A stretch of DNA of 64,000 nucleotides from Opitutaceae bacterium UBA2377 (GTDB taxonomy: Bacteria; Verrucomicrobiota; Verrucomicrobiia; Opitutales; Opitutaceae): positions 1 through 64,000 of the forward strand of contig DDSZ01000038.1 of assembly GCA_002344205.1 (NCBI GenBank). The letters are read 5' to 3'. Numbering within the stretch: the first letter of the stretch is position 1; each line of letters opens with the position of its first letter. The notes below the pieces were generated by a model. It did no database searches and was not told where the DNA came from. It worked only from the letters and a program-made list of their open reading frames with translations. Shown here in pieces: positions 42,824 through 52,190 of this stretch. Made by a program: the position numbers and the translations under genes.

Positions 42824-43591
42824 TCAGGCCGGTGCCACGAAAGTCACGTAAAGCAGACGAAGCAGCGTGAGGGCGACCATCGTCAGGAAGATGGGGCGGA
42901 CGAAGCGAGCGCCTTTTTTCACGACCAGGCCGGCGCCCAGCCGGGCGCCGATGATCTGGCCCGCACCCATGGTGAGTCCGGCCCCGAGGTGCAGGCTCCC
43001 GAAAAGGCCGAAGAGCGCGAGCGAGGCGACATTGCTGGTGGCGTTCATCATCTTGGTCAGGCCGGTGGCGCGGGTGAAGTTGCAGCCCTGCACGAGCACG
43101 AAGGCGATGGTCCAGAATGAGCCGACCCCGGGGCCGAAGAAGCCGTCGTAAAACCCCAGCCCCAGCCCGAAGGCCGTGAAAAACCAACCCCAACGCAGCC
43201 GCGGCGGGTGGTCCTGGGCACCGACCTGCGGCCGGAAGATCATGTAGAGCAAAATGGCGCCCAGCAGCCACGGGATGAGCCGGGCGAGCAGGTCCGCATC
43301 AAGCCACTGCACGAGCGCGGCGCCGGTCACCGCGCCTACCAGCGTGCTCAGGATCCCGGTCCGGCATTCCCGCAGGTTCACCACGCCGCGGCGCACAAAC
43401 GTGGCGGCGGCCATCACGCTGCCGAAGGAGGCCTGCAGCTTGTTGGTGCCGAGCGCGAGCGGCGCCGGCAGGCCGAGGTTAAGCAGGACGGGCACGGTGA
43501 TGAGTCCGCCGCCACCGGCAACGGCATCCACCAAGCCGGCGATCAGGCCGGTCAAAAACAGCAGCGGGTAAACCCACAGGGGCCAGTCCAT
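42824..43591 (-). CDS. Sulfite exporter TauE/SafE family permease (TSUP)
   Basis: A 255-residue membrane protein with about eight segments and the TSUP repeats GLIAGLVDAVAGGGGLITVP and GLGLGFYDGFFGPGVGSF in the two halves. Members export sulfite, sulfonates or related anions; the substrate here is unknown. The ATG at MDWPLWVYPL is chosen because the open frame upstream has no membrane character. It lies upstream of, and 16 bp from, the M20 peptidase gene, so the two are probably co-transcribed. Confidence 0.88.
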   Translation of the reverse strand: MDWPLWVYPLLFLTGLIAGLVDAVAGGGGLITVPVLLNLGLPAPLALGTNKLQASFGSVMAAATFVRRGVVNLRECRTGILSTLVGAVTGAALVQWLDADLLARLIPWLLGAILLYMIFRPQVGAQDHPPRLRWGWFFTAFGLGLGFYDGFFGPGVGSFWTIAFVLVQGCNFTRATGLTKMMNATSNVASLALFGLFGSLHLGAGLTMGAGQIIGARLGAGLVVKKGARFVRPIFLTMVALTLLRLLYVTFVAPA

Positions 43592-43677
43592 CGCGACAGC
43601 ATCACAAATCCCGGTCGGAACGGAAGCGCGGATAAAACCGGGTGGCCTTGCCGCCTCCGCCCCGCTCCAATGCCGGC

Positions 43678-44166
43678 ATGAACGACCCTGCCGCCCGCCT
43701 GATCGCCCGCCTCGGGCTGCGACGGCTGCCCGGCGAGGGCGGTTTTTTCCGACAAACGTGGCTGAGCCCGGAGCGCGATGCCGCGGGCCGGCCGCTGGGC
43801 TCGGCCATCCTTTACCTGATGACGCCGGAGGATTTTTCGGCCCTGCACCGGCTGCGGATGGACGAAGTTTGGCATTTTCACGCCGGCGATGCCGTGGAGC
43901 ACGTGCAGCTCGATCCCAAGGATGGCGGCATCCGCCGCACCCGGCTCGGACCGGAGGTGAGCGAAGAAGAGGTGCCGCAGTTGATTGTTCCCGGCGGCGT
44001 CTGGCAGGGCGCGCGTTTGGCTGCCGGCCATGGGCAGGGGTGGGCGTTGCTGGGCTGCACGCTGGCGCCGGCTTGGGATGAACGCGACTGGGAGGCTGCG
44101 CCAAGGGAAGCCTTGGCCGCGGCGTTTCCGGCCGCAGCGGAGATCATCCGCGCGTTGACCAGATGA
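43678..44166 (+). CDS. Cupin family protein (DUF985)
   Basis: A 162-residue single-domain cupin of the DUF985 group. Family features are LGLRRLPGEGGFFRQTW, SAILYLMTPEDFSALHRL, the metal-site-like DEVWHFHAGDAVEHVQL, and PGGVWQGARL. The barrel may bind a metal or a sugar-like ligand, but no activity is established. The second ATG (MNDPAARL) is taken as the start. Confidence 0.84.
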   Translation: MNDPAARLIARLGLRRLPGEGGFFRQTWLSPERDAAGRPLGSAILYLMTPEDFSALHRLRMDEVWHFHAGDAVEHVQLDPKDGGIRRTRLGPEVSEEEVPQLIVPGGVWQGARLAAGHGQGWALLGCTLAPAWDERDWEAAPREALAAAFPAAAEIIRALTR

Positions 44167-44169
44167 TTT

Positions 44170-44198
44170 TTGACAGTGCCGCCGGTCCGGGTCAGCGT
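44170..44198 (+). promoter_or_regulatory. Candidate pdxH promoter
   Basis: TTGACA and CAGCGT are separated by 17 bases, ending 8 bases before the pdxH ATG; the transcript would have almost no leader. The -35 box overlaps the end of the cupin gene. Confidence 0.4.
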
Positions 44199-44206
44199 CG
44201 GCCATC

Positions 44207-44845
44207 ATGTCCCTGGCCGAACTCAGAAAAGACTACAGTCTCGCCGGATTGAAGGAGAAGGACCTCGCGAAGGATCCTTTCCGGCAGTTCGACAAGTGGT
44301 TTCAGGAAGCGCAGGCAGCCAAGATTCCCGAGCCCAACGCGATGACGCTGGCCACCGCCACGCGCGACGGCCGGCCCTCGGCGCGCACGGTCCTGCTCAA
44401 GGGCGTGGACGGCCGCGGCTTCGTTTTTTACACCAACTACGAAAGCCGCAAAGGCCGCGAGTTGGAGGCCAACCCGCGCGCCGCGCTGGTTTTTCCGTGG
44501 GTGGCGATCGAGCGGCAGGTGATCATCGAGGGGCCGCTCACCAAGGTCACGCGCGAGGAGTCCGAGGCCTATTTCCACAGCCGCCCGCACGCGAGCCAGC
44601 TCGGCGCGTGGGTGTCGCAGCAAAGCTCGATCGTCTCCGGCCGCGCGGCGCTGGAGGACGGGCTGAAGGCGGTGGAGAAAAAATATGCGGGGCAGGTGGT
44701 GCCGCTGCCCCCGCATTGGGGCGGCTACCGGCTCAACCCCGAGACGGTGGAATTCTGGCAGGGCCGCCGGAGCCGGCTGCACGACCGGTTGCGCTACCGC
44801 CGCGAGGCGGACGGCAGTTGGACGGTGGAGCGGCTGGCCCCGTGA
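44207..44845 (+). CDS. pdxH: Pyridoxamine 5'-phosphate oxidase
   Basis: A 212-residue FMN enzyme that oxidises pyridoxine or pyridoxamine 5'-phosphate to pyridoxal 5'-phosphate. Motifs are [64 protein letters not shown] and the C-terminal [20 protein letters not shown] with DRLRYRR. The length and all FMN/PLP contacts look normal. The stop overlaps the start of the histidine kinase gene (GTGA). Confidence 0.95.
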   Translation: MSLAELRKDYSLAGLKEKDLAKDPFRQFDKWFQEAQAAKIPEPNAMTLATATRDGRPSARTVLLKGVDGRGFVFYTNYESRKGRELEANPRAALVFPWVAIERQVIIEGPLTKVTREESEAYFHSRPHASQLGAWVSQQSSIVSGRAALEDGLKAVEKKYAGQVVPLPPHWGGYRLNPETVEFWQGRRSRLHDRLRYRREADGSWTVERLAP

Positions 44846-46410
44846 AAAAAAAGGTCCGTCCCCGTCCGGCGCAGACCCGCCCCGCCGCCCCCGAGGCGGA
44901 ATTGCTGGCGGCCGCCCTGGAGGCGCAGGGCGAAGGCGCTTTCATCGCGGAAAGCCGGGCGAACGGGCCGAAGCTGGTTTACGCCAACGCCCAGTTTTGC
45001 GGCATGACGGGCTACGCGCCCGCGGAACTGGCCGGCCGCGCCCCGGATCTGTTGCACGGCGAAAAGCCGGACCGGGAGCGGCTCGCGCGGTGGCTGCGGC
45101 TGAAGCAGCCGGCCAAGGCACTGACCGGCGAAGGCTACCTCGTGCGCAAGGACGGCACGACGTTTTACGCCGCCTGGAATTTCCGAAAAATGCCGGCGGC
45201 CCGCGGCGGGAAGCGGCATGTTGTGGCGACCTACCATGACCTCACGGAGAAGCGCAGCCTGCAGGAAGCCCTGATGCACGCGCAGCGGCTCGATGCGCTC
45301 GGCCGGCTGGCCGGCGGCGTGGCGCATGATTTCAACAATCTCATCTCGGTCATCAACGGCTACTGCGAGATGCTGGCCGCGCAGGTCGCCGAGATGCCGC
45401 GCGCCCTGCACGAGGTGACGGAAATTCACCAGGCCGGCCGCAAGGCTGCCGCGCTCACGCGGCAGTTGCTGGCCTTCGGCCGGCGCCAGCCGATGGATGC
45501 CCGCGTGGTGGACCTCAACCAGGTCATCCGCGACAACGCCGGCATCCTCAACCGGCTGCTGGGCAGCAACGGCCAACTGGTGTTGGAGCTCGCTTCCGAG
45601 CTCGGGCATGTGCGCACCGACCCCGCACAGTTCCAGCAGGTGCTGCTCAACCTCACCATCAACGCGCGGGATGCCTTGGGCGCGAACGGCCGCGTCGTCA
45701 TCGGCACCGCCAACCGCGAGATCAAGCTGGCGCAAAACCGCCGGCTGACCGACACCCCGCCCGGGCACTATGTCGTCCTCACCGTCAGCGACAATGGCAG
45801 CGGGATGGACGAGTCGGTCCGCAAGCACCTCTTCGAACCGTTCTTCACGACCAAACCGGAAGGTCAGGGCACCGGCCTCGGCCTCGCGATGGTCCATGGC
45901 GTCGTGCAGCAGAGCGGCGGCTTCATCACCGTGCGCAGCGCGCCCGGCGCGGGCACCACGTTTGAAATCCTGCTGCCGGCGGTGCGCGCCCCGCTGGACA
46001 AGCGCAACTCCGCCCCGCCGTTTGTTCCCGCCGCCCCGCCGGTCAGGCGGCGGCATGAGACGATCCTCCTGATCGAGGAGGACGAGGTGCTGGGAAAAAT
46101 GATCGCCGGCATGCTGGCCGCCGAGGGCTACCGGGTGATCGAGGCCCAACAGGCGGCAGAGGCCGCCGCCAGCCTCCGGTCACAGACCCGGCAGGTGGAA
46201 CTGTTGATCGGCAACCTCGCCGCCGGTACCGGGGAGAAGCTGGCGCGTTCGATTTACATGGCGCAGCCCGGGCTGCGTTTGCTCAACCTCTGCAACCAGC
46301 ATGAACCGCAGGCGCTGGCCTGGTTGGCGCCGGAGCATCAGGCGGCGCTGCCGAAGCCGTTTGCGCTGAATGAACTCCTCCGGCTTGCACGCAAACTGCT
46401 TGATGCCTGA
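44842..46410 (+). CDS. PAS-domain hybrid histidine kinase with degenerate receiver
   Basis: A 522-residue kinase with no membrane segment. An N-terminal PAS domain (about 20-135; [20 protein letters not shown]) is followed by a HisKA helix with His162 in [20 protein letters not shown]. The ATPase domain carries [45 protein letters not shown]. The C-terminal receiver (about 402-515) keeps EEDE and LPKPF, but Asn458 stands where the phosphorylated Asp should be. No separate response regulator is adjacent. It starts on the pdxH stop codon, so it may share its transcript. Confidence 0.88.
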   Translation: MKKKVRPRPAQTRPAAPEAELLAAALEAQGEGAFIAESRANGPKLVYANAQFCGMTGYAPAELAGRAPDLLHGEKPDRERLARWLRLKQPAKALTGEGYLVRKDGTTFYAAWNFRKMPAARGGKRHVVATYHDLTEKRSLQEALMHAQRLDALGRLAGGVAHDFNNLISVINGYCEMLAAQVAEMPRALHEVTEIHQAGRKAAALTRQLLAFGRRQPMDARVVDLNQVIRDNAGILNRLLGSNGQLVLELASELGHVRTDPAQFQQVLLNLTINARDALGANGRVVIGTANREIKLAQNRRLTDTPPGHYVVLTVSDNGSGMDESVRKHLFEPFFTTKPEGQGTGLGLAMVHGVVQQSGGFITVRSAPGAGTTFEILLPAVRAPLDKRNSAPPFVPAAPPVRRRHETILLIEEDEVLGKMIAGMLAAEGYRVIEAQQAAEAAASLRSQTRQVELLIGNLAAGTGEKLARSIYMAQPGLRLLNLCNQHEPQALAWLAPEHQAALPKPFALNELLRLARKLLDA

Positions 46411-46440
46411 GCCGCGCTGCCGGCAACCAGGACCGCGCGC

Positions 46441-47172
46441 ATGAAACTGCACGTTTTGCCCGATCGCACCGACTCGGCCGCCGGCAACATGGCCGCCGAT
46501 TTTCTCCTGCTGCGGCGTTATCCCGAAGTCGCGGTGCGCTTCCGGCACTACGGCTGGCACCGGCCGGCCTGCACCTTTGGTTACAGTCAGAAGATCGCGC
46601 TGGTGCGCGGCCAGCTCCCCGCCCTCGCCGGGCTTGGAGCGGGCGAGTCGGCGGAGCAACCCCTTGAGCTTTGCCGCCGGCCGACCGGCGGCGGGGTGGT
46701 GGATCACCGCGAGGACTGGACTTATGCGCTGGTAATCCCGCGCGGGCATCCGACCGAGGAGCTACGCGCGGTGGAGAGCTACCGCCTCGTGCACGCGGCG
46801 CTGGCCGCCGCGCTGCGCCGGCAGGGAACGGCAGCCATGTTGCAGCCCGCGGAGACGGAGCCGGCCGCGGCGACGGGGGTCTGCTTTCAGCGAGCCGAGC
46901 CGCACGACGTCATCCATGCCGCCAGCCGGGAAAAAATCGCCGGCGCGGCGCAGAAGCGGAACAAACACGGCCTGCTTTTCCAGGGTTCGATCTGGCGGCC
47001 GGCAGTGCGCGCCACGGTGGACTGGGCGGAGTTCAGGGAAGATTTTGTGCGCGAACTGGCGGCGGCGCTGCATGTGGAGCCCGAGGCAACGGCCTGGCCC
47101 GATTTTGCCGAGCACGAGCTGGAGGGGCTGACCGAACAATACGCGGCGCCCGAGTGGACCGAGGCGCGCTGA
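46441..47172 (+). CDS. Lipoate-protein ligase A-like protein
   Basis: A 243-residue protein of the LplA/LipM/biotin-protein-ligase fold, which attaches lipoyl or octanoyl groups to lysine of dehydrogenase E2 or GcvH proteins. The family motif CRRPTGGGVVDHREDWTYAL is present, followed by CFQRAEPHDVIHAAS and KIAGAAQKRNKHGLLFQGSI, with the conserved Lys. The N-terminus (AAGNMAADFLLL) fits. Whether it is a ligase, an octanoyltransferase or an amidotransferase cannot be decided from sequence. Confidence 0.85.
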   Translation: MKLHVLPDRTDSAAGNMAADFLLLRRYPEVAVRFRHYGWHRPACTFGYSQKIALVRGQLPALAGLGAGESAEQPLELCRRPTGGGVVDHREDWTYALVIPRGHPTEELRAVESYRLVHAALAAALRRQGTAAMLQPAETEPAAATGVCFQRAEPHDVIHAASREKIAGAAQKRNKHGLLFQGSIWRPAVRATVDWAEFREDFVRELAAALHVEPEATAWPDFAEHELEGLTEQYAAPEWTEAR

Positions 47173-47187
47173 AAGGCGTCGCCGCGC

Positions 47188-47700
47188 TCAATCGGCGCGC
47201 GTGATTTCCAGATCGTAGAGCGCAAAAGCCAGTGGCCGGGGATCGGCGCCATCGGCGCGCAATTCGCCCGGCCGGTCGCTGCTGAAAACCAGTTCGGCCT
47301 TGGGTCCGGTGAGGGTGAAGAGCGGTATTTCCACCGGAGTCCGGCGGGCTTCCACGGGGCCGCGCCAGAGGATGAAGTCCCCGTGGCGGATGGTGACGAC
47401 CCGTGGCGCGATGCTGTGGACCAGCATGCGCAGCCGCAGGGTCCGGGGCGCGGTGTCGCGCCCGACGCGCCGCAGCACGACCACGGCTTCACCGCCCGAC
47501 CACGACCACCGGCTTTTCGGGCTGATTTCCAGCCCGTAAAATCCATCGCCGGGCTCGGCGACGACGACCAAGGAAGCGTCGTCCAGCATGGCGAAGGCCC
47601 GGGCCGGGAGCTTCGCCTTGGGCAGGGCGAGCTGGATGCCGCCGGCCAAAAGGACGAGCGCAACCAAGCCGAGCAGACTGAAACGCACGACGGGAGACAT
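47188..47700 (-). CDS. Membrane-anchored hypothetical protein
   Basis: A 170-residue protein starting MSPVVRFSLLGLVALVLLAG, i.e. one N-terminal membrane segment or uncleaved signal, then a beta-rich extracytoplasmic domain (LVVVAEPGDGFYGLEISP, LRLRMLVHSIAPRVVTI, PLAFALYDLEITRAD). No family is recognised. It follows the large EF-hand membrane protein gene by 52 bases on the same strand. Longer upstream starts would overlap that gene. Confidence 0.65.
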   Translation of the reverse strand: MSPVVRFSLLGLVALVLLAGGIQLALPKAKLPARAFAMLDDASLVVVAEPGDGFYGLEISPKSRWSWSGGEAVVVLRRVGRDTAPRTLRLRMLVHSIAPRVVTIRHGDFILWRGPVEARRTPVEIPLFTLTGPKAELVFSSDRPGELRADGADPRPLAFALYDLEITRAD

Positions 47701-47752
47701 GAGCCGGACAGGATAGAAACCGCGCGGGCGCGGCGGCGAGGAAGACTTTTGC

Positions 47753-49942
47753 TCAGCCACCGGTTTCGGCGGCCGGGGCGGCGGGCGGCGGCGCGTCCTG
47801 CCAGAAATAGCGGCCCTGGCGGTTGTGATCGAACCGGATGTAGCCGATGGCAATCACGACCAGCAGGCCGAGCAGGATCCAGATGCGCCAGGGGTTGGCC
47901 TTGCCCTCATAGGGGTCGTCCAACGTGCGGGTGGAGTTTTTCGGCAGGCGGGCCTGCTCGGTGAGGGCGGCGCCGAGCGGCATGTTGATCATCACCCGGC
48001 CGTTGATGGCCCAGCCGTTGGCATCGAGGATGGGGCCGAGATTACGCTGCCGGAGCTTCAGCCAGGCGATGAGCATCGAGGGGCCGGAAATGGCGAGCAT
48101 GATGCCGAGGATGCCCAGCGGCATCCACATGCCGAGGCCCATGAAGCCGGCGACAAAGCCGCCGAGCAGGGTGCCGATGGCGCCGATACCGACGCCGAGG
48201 GCGGCGACCGTGCCGACCTCGAACTTGGGCTTGGGCGGTGCGGCGGCCGGCTTGCCCGCGGCGGCGGTGTCCACCGTGCTGCTCGCGGCGGTTTCGAGCC
48301 GCGCGGTGGATGCGCTGTCGGCCGCCGCCGCGCGCTTGGCCACCTGCTCCTCGATGAAGCGCACGAATTTCTTGTAGGGCGACCAGAAGGCCTGCCGCAC
48401 GCTGATGGGGTTGTCCACCAGCCGGGTGATGGTGGCATCCCAGTCGCGGCCCTTGCGGTCGTAGAAGATGCCGTGGCGGCCGACGAACAGAAAGTCGCTG
48501 TCGCCCTGCGTGAAGCAGGCGGCCACCTGCATGACCTCGCCGCCGGGGCGCTTGCACTCGACGTAGGCGATGTAGGCCTTGCTCATCGCGGCGAGACCGG
48601 CGTGGGCGGCGGGGTTGTCCACGCGCACACAGAGCTCGGTGGCGCGGCTGTCGAGGTAGAGCGAGCCGGCCTGAAAGACAGCCAGACGGTCGCGCGAGAA
48701 AAAGTCGGCGAAGTTGACGTAATTATGGAGCAGCGCGCGCAGGTCGCGGTGGTAGCGGGCGAGGCGTTCGACATCGCTGATGGCCTTGAACTCGGGCTCG
48801 AGCGCCTTGTCCTTCGCCACGAGTTCGGCGAGGGCGGCCCTGCCGTTGCCGGCGAGGATTTCCTTGGCGCGCGGCAGGCCGAGTTTTTCCACGGCGGAGC
48901 CGGCCTTGCCGCCGAGCCACGTTTCGTAGGCGGCGAACTTGGCGGTGAGCTCGGCCCAGTTGGCGGCGCTGAGCGTCACCTTGCCGGCGCCGAAGATCGG
49001 GGTCACCGCCGTGCGGTGAAAGTTGGCCAGGGCCGCGGCCCAGGCGGGGTTGACGCCTTCGAACAGAGGCAGCAACTGGCTCGACTCGATGCGCGCCAGC
49101 GGGAAGGCGGCGACCTCCTCGGCGGAGAGTTTCAGGTCCTTCGCGGCGATATCGAGGTATTCGGTCTCGCTGCGGTTGAGCGCGGCGATGGCCCGCGCGT
49201 CGAAGGCGGCCAGCCGGCAGCGGGCGAAGTAGTCCTCCACCTTGGGGCGGACGGCGCGGATGGCGCTGCAGGCCGCGGCGGTGGCGTCGCCGAGCACGGC
49301 GATGTCCTTGGTGCCGCTCTGCTCGACCCACGCGGTGTAGGCCGCGAGGTCGGCAAAGAAGGTGTCGATCTGGGCGGCGGTGATGCCGGTGGCACCTGAG
49401 CGGCTGGTGGTGCCGCCGAGGCAGGCGATGATGTCCTTGATCAGCGTTTGCGTGGCCGGGTCCTCCGTGGCCTCGGGCGGGATGATGCCGGAGCCGTTGA
49501 GCACGCTGGCCGCGAAGATCGCCGCGGTGTTGGCGGCATCCGCCGTGGTCAGGGCGGCGTCCTTGCCCTTGCCCAAACTGCGCAGGATCTGGCGGGCGGA
49601 GGAGATGAGCACTTTGCCACCGGGCGCGATTTCGTTGATCGCCGCCAGCGGGAGCTGGTCGCTGCCCTTGAGCAGGTCGGCCGGGTCCTTTAGAAGTGCG
49701 GCCGCCCATTTCACGGCCGCCAGCAGCTCGGGTGCGCGGATACGGCCGTCACCGTCGGTGTCGATCAGCGCGAGGGTTTTTTCGTCAATTTCGGTGCCCT
49801 TGACCGGGCAGCTTAGGGCAACCCACAGTTTCTGGTCGAGCTGATGGAGATTAAGCAGATCGGCGGCGGTCTCGAGCGAGACCTGATCGATGCCGCCGGT
49901 GCGAAAGAACTTCCAGACATGTGGGGTGGCCGGGGAGGTCAT
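47753..49942 (-). CDS. Large membrane protein with EF-hand-like loop
   Basis: A 729-residue protein of unknown function. The N-terminus (VWKFFRTGGIDQVSLETAAD) is followed by an EF-hand loop DTDGDGRIRAPELL near residue 62, then a long helical Ala-rich region to about 560. An Ala/Pro linker leads to a membrane domain (LGVGIGAIGTLLGGFVAGFM, LGILGIMLAISGPSMLIAWL) and a final segment IWILLGLLVVIAIGYI. The cytoplasmic part near 470-510 (FLFVGRHGIFYDRKGRDWDA) is distinctive. No enzyme motif is seen. It may work with the small membrane protein just downstream. Confidence 0.78.
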   Translation of the reverse strand: MTSPATPHVWKFFRTGGIDQVSLETAADLLNLHQLDQKLWVALSCPVKGTEIDEKTLALIDTDGDGRIRAPELLAAVKWAAALLKDPADLLKGSDQLPLAAINEIAPGGKVLISSARQILRSLGKGKDAALTTADAANTAAIFAASVLNGSGIIPPEATEDPATQTLIKDIIACLGGTTSRSGATGITAAQIDTFFADLAAYTAWVEQSGTKDIAVLGDATAAACSAIRAVRPKVEDYFARCRLAAFDARAIAALNRSETEYLDIAAKDLKLSAEEVAAFPLARIESSQLLPLFEGVNPAWAAALANFHRTAVTPIFGAGKVTLSAANWAELTAKFAAYETWLGGKAGSAVEKLGLPRAKEILAGNGRAALAELVAKDKALEPEFKAISDVERLARYHRDLRALLHNYVNFADFFSRDRLAVFQAGSLYLDSRATELCVRVDNPAAHAGLAAMSKAYIAYVECKRPGGEVMQVAACFTQGDSDFLFVGRHGIFYDRKGRDWDATITRLVDNPISVRQAFWSPYKKFVRFIEEQVAKRAAAADSASTARLETAASSTVDTAAAGKPAAAPPKPKFEVGTVAALGVGIGAIGTLLGGFVAGFMGLGMWMPLGILGIMLAISGPSMLIAWLKLRQRNLGPILDANGWAINGRVMINMPLGAALTEQARLPKNSTRTLDDPYEGKANPWRIWILLGLLVVIAIGYIRFDHNRQGRYFWQDAPPPAAPAAETGG

Positions 49943-50011
49943 GGGGGAATGGAGGGTGGCGAAATTCGTTCAGCCGCATCTTATTGGCAACAGGATTAAT
50001 GGTGTGCGGCT

Positions 50012-50040
50012 TTGACACCGGAATCTGTGGCAATTCTCTC
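50012..50040 (+). promoter_or_regulatory. Candidate promoter for the second S9 peptidase
   Basis: TTGACA followed, after 17 bases, by TCTCTC, 5 bases before the ATG. The -35 box is perfect and the -10 is poor. The spacing would give a leaderless or near-leaderless transcript. Confidence 0.3.
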
Positions 50041-50045
50041 GAGTC

Positions 50046-52133
50046 ATGCGATTCCTCTGTTGTCTCTTCTTACTCCTGCTGGCCGGCAGTTTCACGGCCG
50101 CGGTTGCCGACCAACGCCCGATCACCCCGCAGGATCTCTGGGCCATGAAACGCTTGGGCTCCCCCGCCCTCGCGCCGGATGGCGGGCGCGTGGTCTTCAC
50201 CGTGCAGGAATGGTCGGTGGAAAAGAACAAGAGCACCACGAACCTGTGGCTCGCCGACACTGCCACCGGGGCGGTGCGCCGGCTGACGACCGCGCCGGTG
50301 GCCGACGGGGCGCCGGCCTGGAGTCCCGACGGCACCCGCATCGCCTTCACCTCGAAACGCGCCGAGGATGAGACCAACGCGCTCTACGTGCTGCGCCTCG
50401 ACGGCGGCGAGCCGGAGAAAATCCTCGAGCTCCCCTACGCCGTGAGTTCGCCCCGGTGGCTGCCCGACAGCCGGGGAATCGTGGTCCTCACCCGCGTGAT
50501 TCCCGAACTGGCCGGCACGTTGGCCGCCGGCGACCTCGCCGCCATGCGCAAGGAGATCAAGCGCCGCAAGGATTCCAAGATGACCGCCAGGGTGAGCGAA
50601 GACCGCGCCTTCCGCTTCTGGGACCAATGGCTGACCGACAAGCTCGCCCACCGGCTCATCCGCGTGGACACGGCGACCGGGGAGTTTCGCGACCTGACGC
50701 CGGGGTTCGCTCATTTGTTTACGCTGGGCAACGAGCAGAGCTTTGATGTTTCCCCGGCCGGTGACTTCGTGGCCGTGACGATCAACTCCACGCCTCCGCC
50801 CTATCGCGGCCACCTCAACAACGACGTGTATCTCGTGCCGACCGACGGTTCCGGCACGCTGCGCAACCTCACGCCGGAGAATCCCGGCGCGGACGGCTCG
50901 CCGGTTTTCACCCCCGATGGAAAGTCCCTCGTCTTCAAACGGCTCAAAAATTCCTACTACAACGGCGAATTCAGCAAGCTGTGGCGCCACGACCTCGCCA
51001 CCGGGAAAAACACGCCGGTCACGGACCACCTCGACTACAGCATCGGCGACGTCGCCTTCGCCCCCGACGGCAACACCCTGTGGGTGACCGCCGAGGACAA
51101 GGGCGTGGTGGCCGTTTTCCGGCTGCCGGCCGACGGCAGCGATTTCACCGCGGTGCACCGCGCCGGCTCCACCGGCAACCTGCGCGTTGCCGGTTCGACG
51201 GTGGCCTTCCTCAACAACAACAACCGGCGGCCCGACGAGCTGTTCGTGCTCGATCCCGCCACGGGCACGGCGCGCCAGCTCACGCATTTCAACACCGACC
51301 TGCTCGCGCAGCTCGATCTCGGTCGGGTCGAGGAATACTGGTTCGAGGGCGCAGCGGGCGACCGCGTGCAGGGCTGGCTCTACCTGCCGCCGGGCTTCGA
51401 TCCCGAAAAGACCTACCCGCTCGTGCAACTCATGCACGGCGGCCCGCATACGATGGTCGCCGATGCTTGGAGCTACCGCTGGAACGGCCATGTGTTCGCG
51501 GCGCCGGGCTACGTCGTGACGTGGGTTAACCGCCACGGTTCGACCGGTTTCGGCCAGGCCTACAGCCAGAGCATCCTCGGCGAGTGGGGTGTGAAGCCGC
51601 TGGAGGACATCCTGCGCAGCACCGACCACCTGCTTGCGCGTTTCCCCAACATCGACCCGACCAAGCTTGCCGCCGCCGGCGCCAGCTACGGCGGTTACAT
51701 GGCGGCCTGGGTGGCGGGCCACACCGACCGCTTCGCGTGCATCATCAACCACGCCGGCGTGAACGACTTCATCACCCAATACGGCGCCGACATGACCAGC
51801 TTCGGTTTCAGCCGCGTGCTGGGCGGCAATCCGTGGGACAATCCCGAGGGCATGCAGCGCAACAACCCCACGACCTACGCGAAGAACTTCAAGACGCCCA
51901 TGCTCATCATCCATGGCGAGAAGGACTATCGCGTGCCCTACGTGAACGGCACCGCGCTCTACGGCATCTATCAGGCGATGGGCCTGTCCGCCCGGCTCGT
52001 GATCTTCCCCGACGAAAACCACTGGATCCTCACGCCGCAGAACTCGATCTACTGGAACTGGGAGGTGCAGAGCTGGCTGAGCCGCCACATCGGCGGCACG
52101 CCGGTGCTGGCCGAGCCGAAGTTCGGCGGCTGA
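50046..52133 (+). CDS. S9 family peptidase (dipeptidyl/acylaminoacyl-peptidase type), secreted
   Basis: A 695-residue exported serine peptidase. A signal peptide (MRFLCCLFLLLLAGSFTAAVA) leads into a TolB-like propeller (WSPDGTRIAFTSKRAEDETN, FTPDGKSLVFKRL). The hydrolase domain shows LMHGGPH, Ser547 in GASYGGYMAAW, Asp627 in HGEKDYRVP and His659 in PDENHWI, a complete triad. It is shorter than the first S9 protein in the window and clearly of another subgroup. A strong terminator follows. Confidence 0.92.
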   Translation: MRFLCCLFLLLLAGSFTAAVADQRPITPQDLWAMKRLGSPALAPDGGRVVFTVQEWSVEKNKSTTNLWLADTATGAVRRLTTAPVADGAPAWSPDGTRIAFTSKRAEDETNALYVLRLDGGEPEKILELPYAVSSPRWLPDSRGIVVLTRVIPELAGTLAAGDLAAMRKEIKRRKDSKMTARVSEDRAFRFWDQWLTDKLAHRLIRVDTATGEFRDLTPGFAHLFTLGNEQSFDVSPAGDFVAVTINSTPPPYRGHLNNDVYLVPTDGSGTLRNLTPENPGADGSPVFTPDGKSLVFKRLKNSYYNGEFSKLWRHDLATGKNTPVTDHLDYSIGDVAFAPDGNTLWVTAEDKGVVAVFRLPADGSDFTAVHRAGSTGNLRVAGSTVAFLNNNNRRPDELFVLDPATGTARQLTHFNTDLLAQLDLGRVEEYWFEGAAGDRVQGWLYLPPGFDPEKTYPLVQLMHGGPHTMVADAWSYRWNGHVFAAPGYVVTWVNRHGSTGFGQAYSQSILGEWGVKPLEDILRSTDHLLARFPNIDPTKLAAAGASYGGYMAAWVAGHTDRFACIINHAGVNDFITQYGADMTSFGFSRVLGGNPWDNPEGMQRNNPTTYAKNFKTPMLIIHGEKDYRVPYVNGTALYGIYQAMGLSARLVIFPDENHWILTPQNSIYWNWEVQSWLSRHIGGTPVLAEPKFGG

Positions 52134-52162
52134 AACCGCGGCCCGTTCCGTCTGCCATCCTC

Positions 52163-52190
52163 GCCCCGGCCGACAAGCCGGGGCCTTTTT
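52163..52190 (+). terminator. Rho-independent terminator
   Basis: GCCCCGGC, a 6-base loop, GCCGGGGC, then CTTTTT, 30 bases after the S9 peptidase stop. Its T run touches the stop codon of the convergent RlmD gene. Confidence 0.85.
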
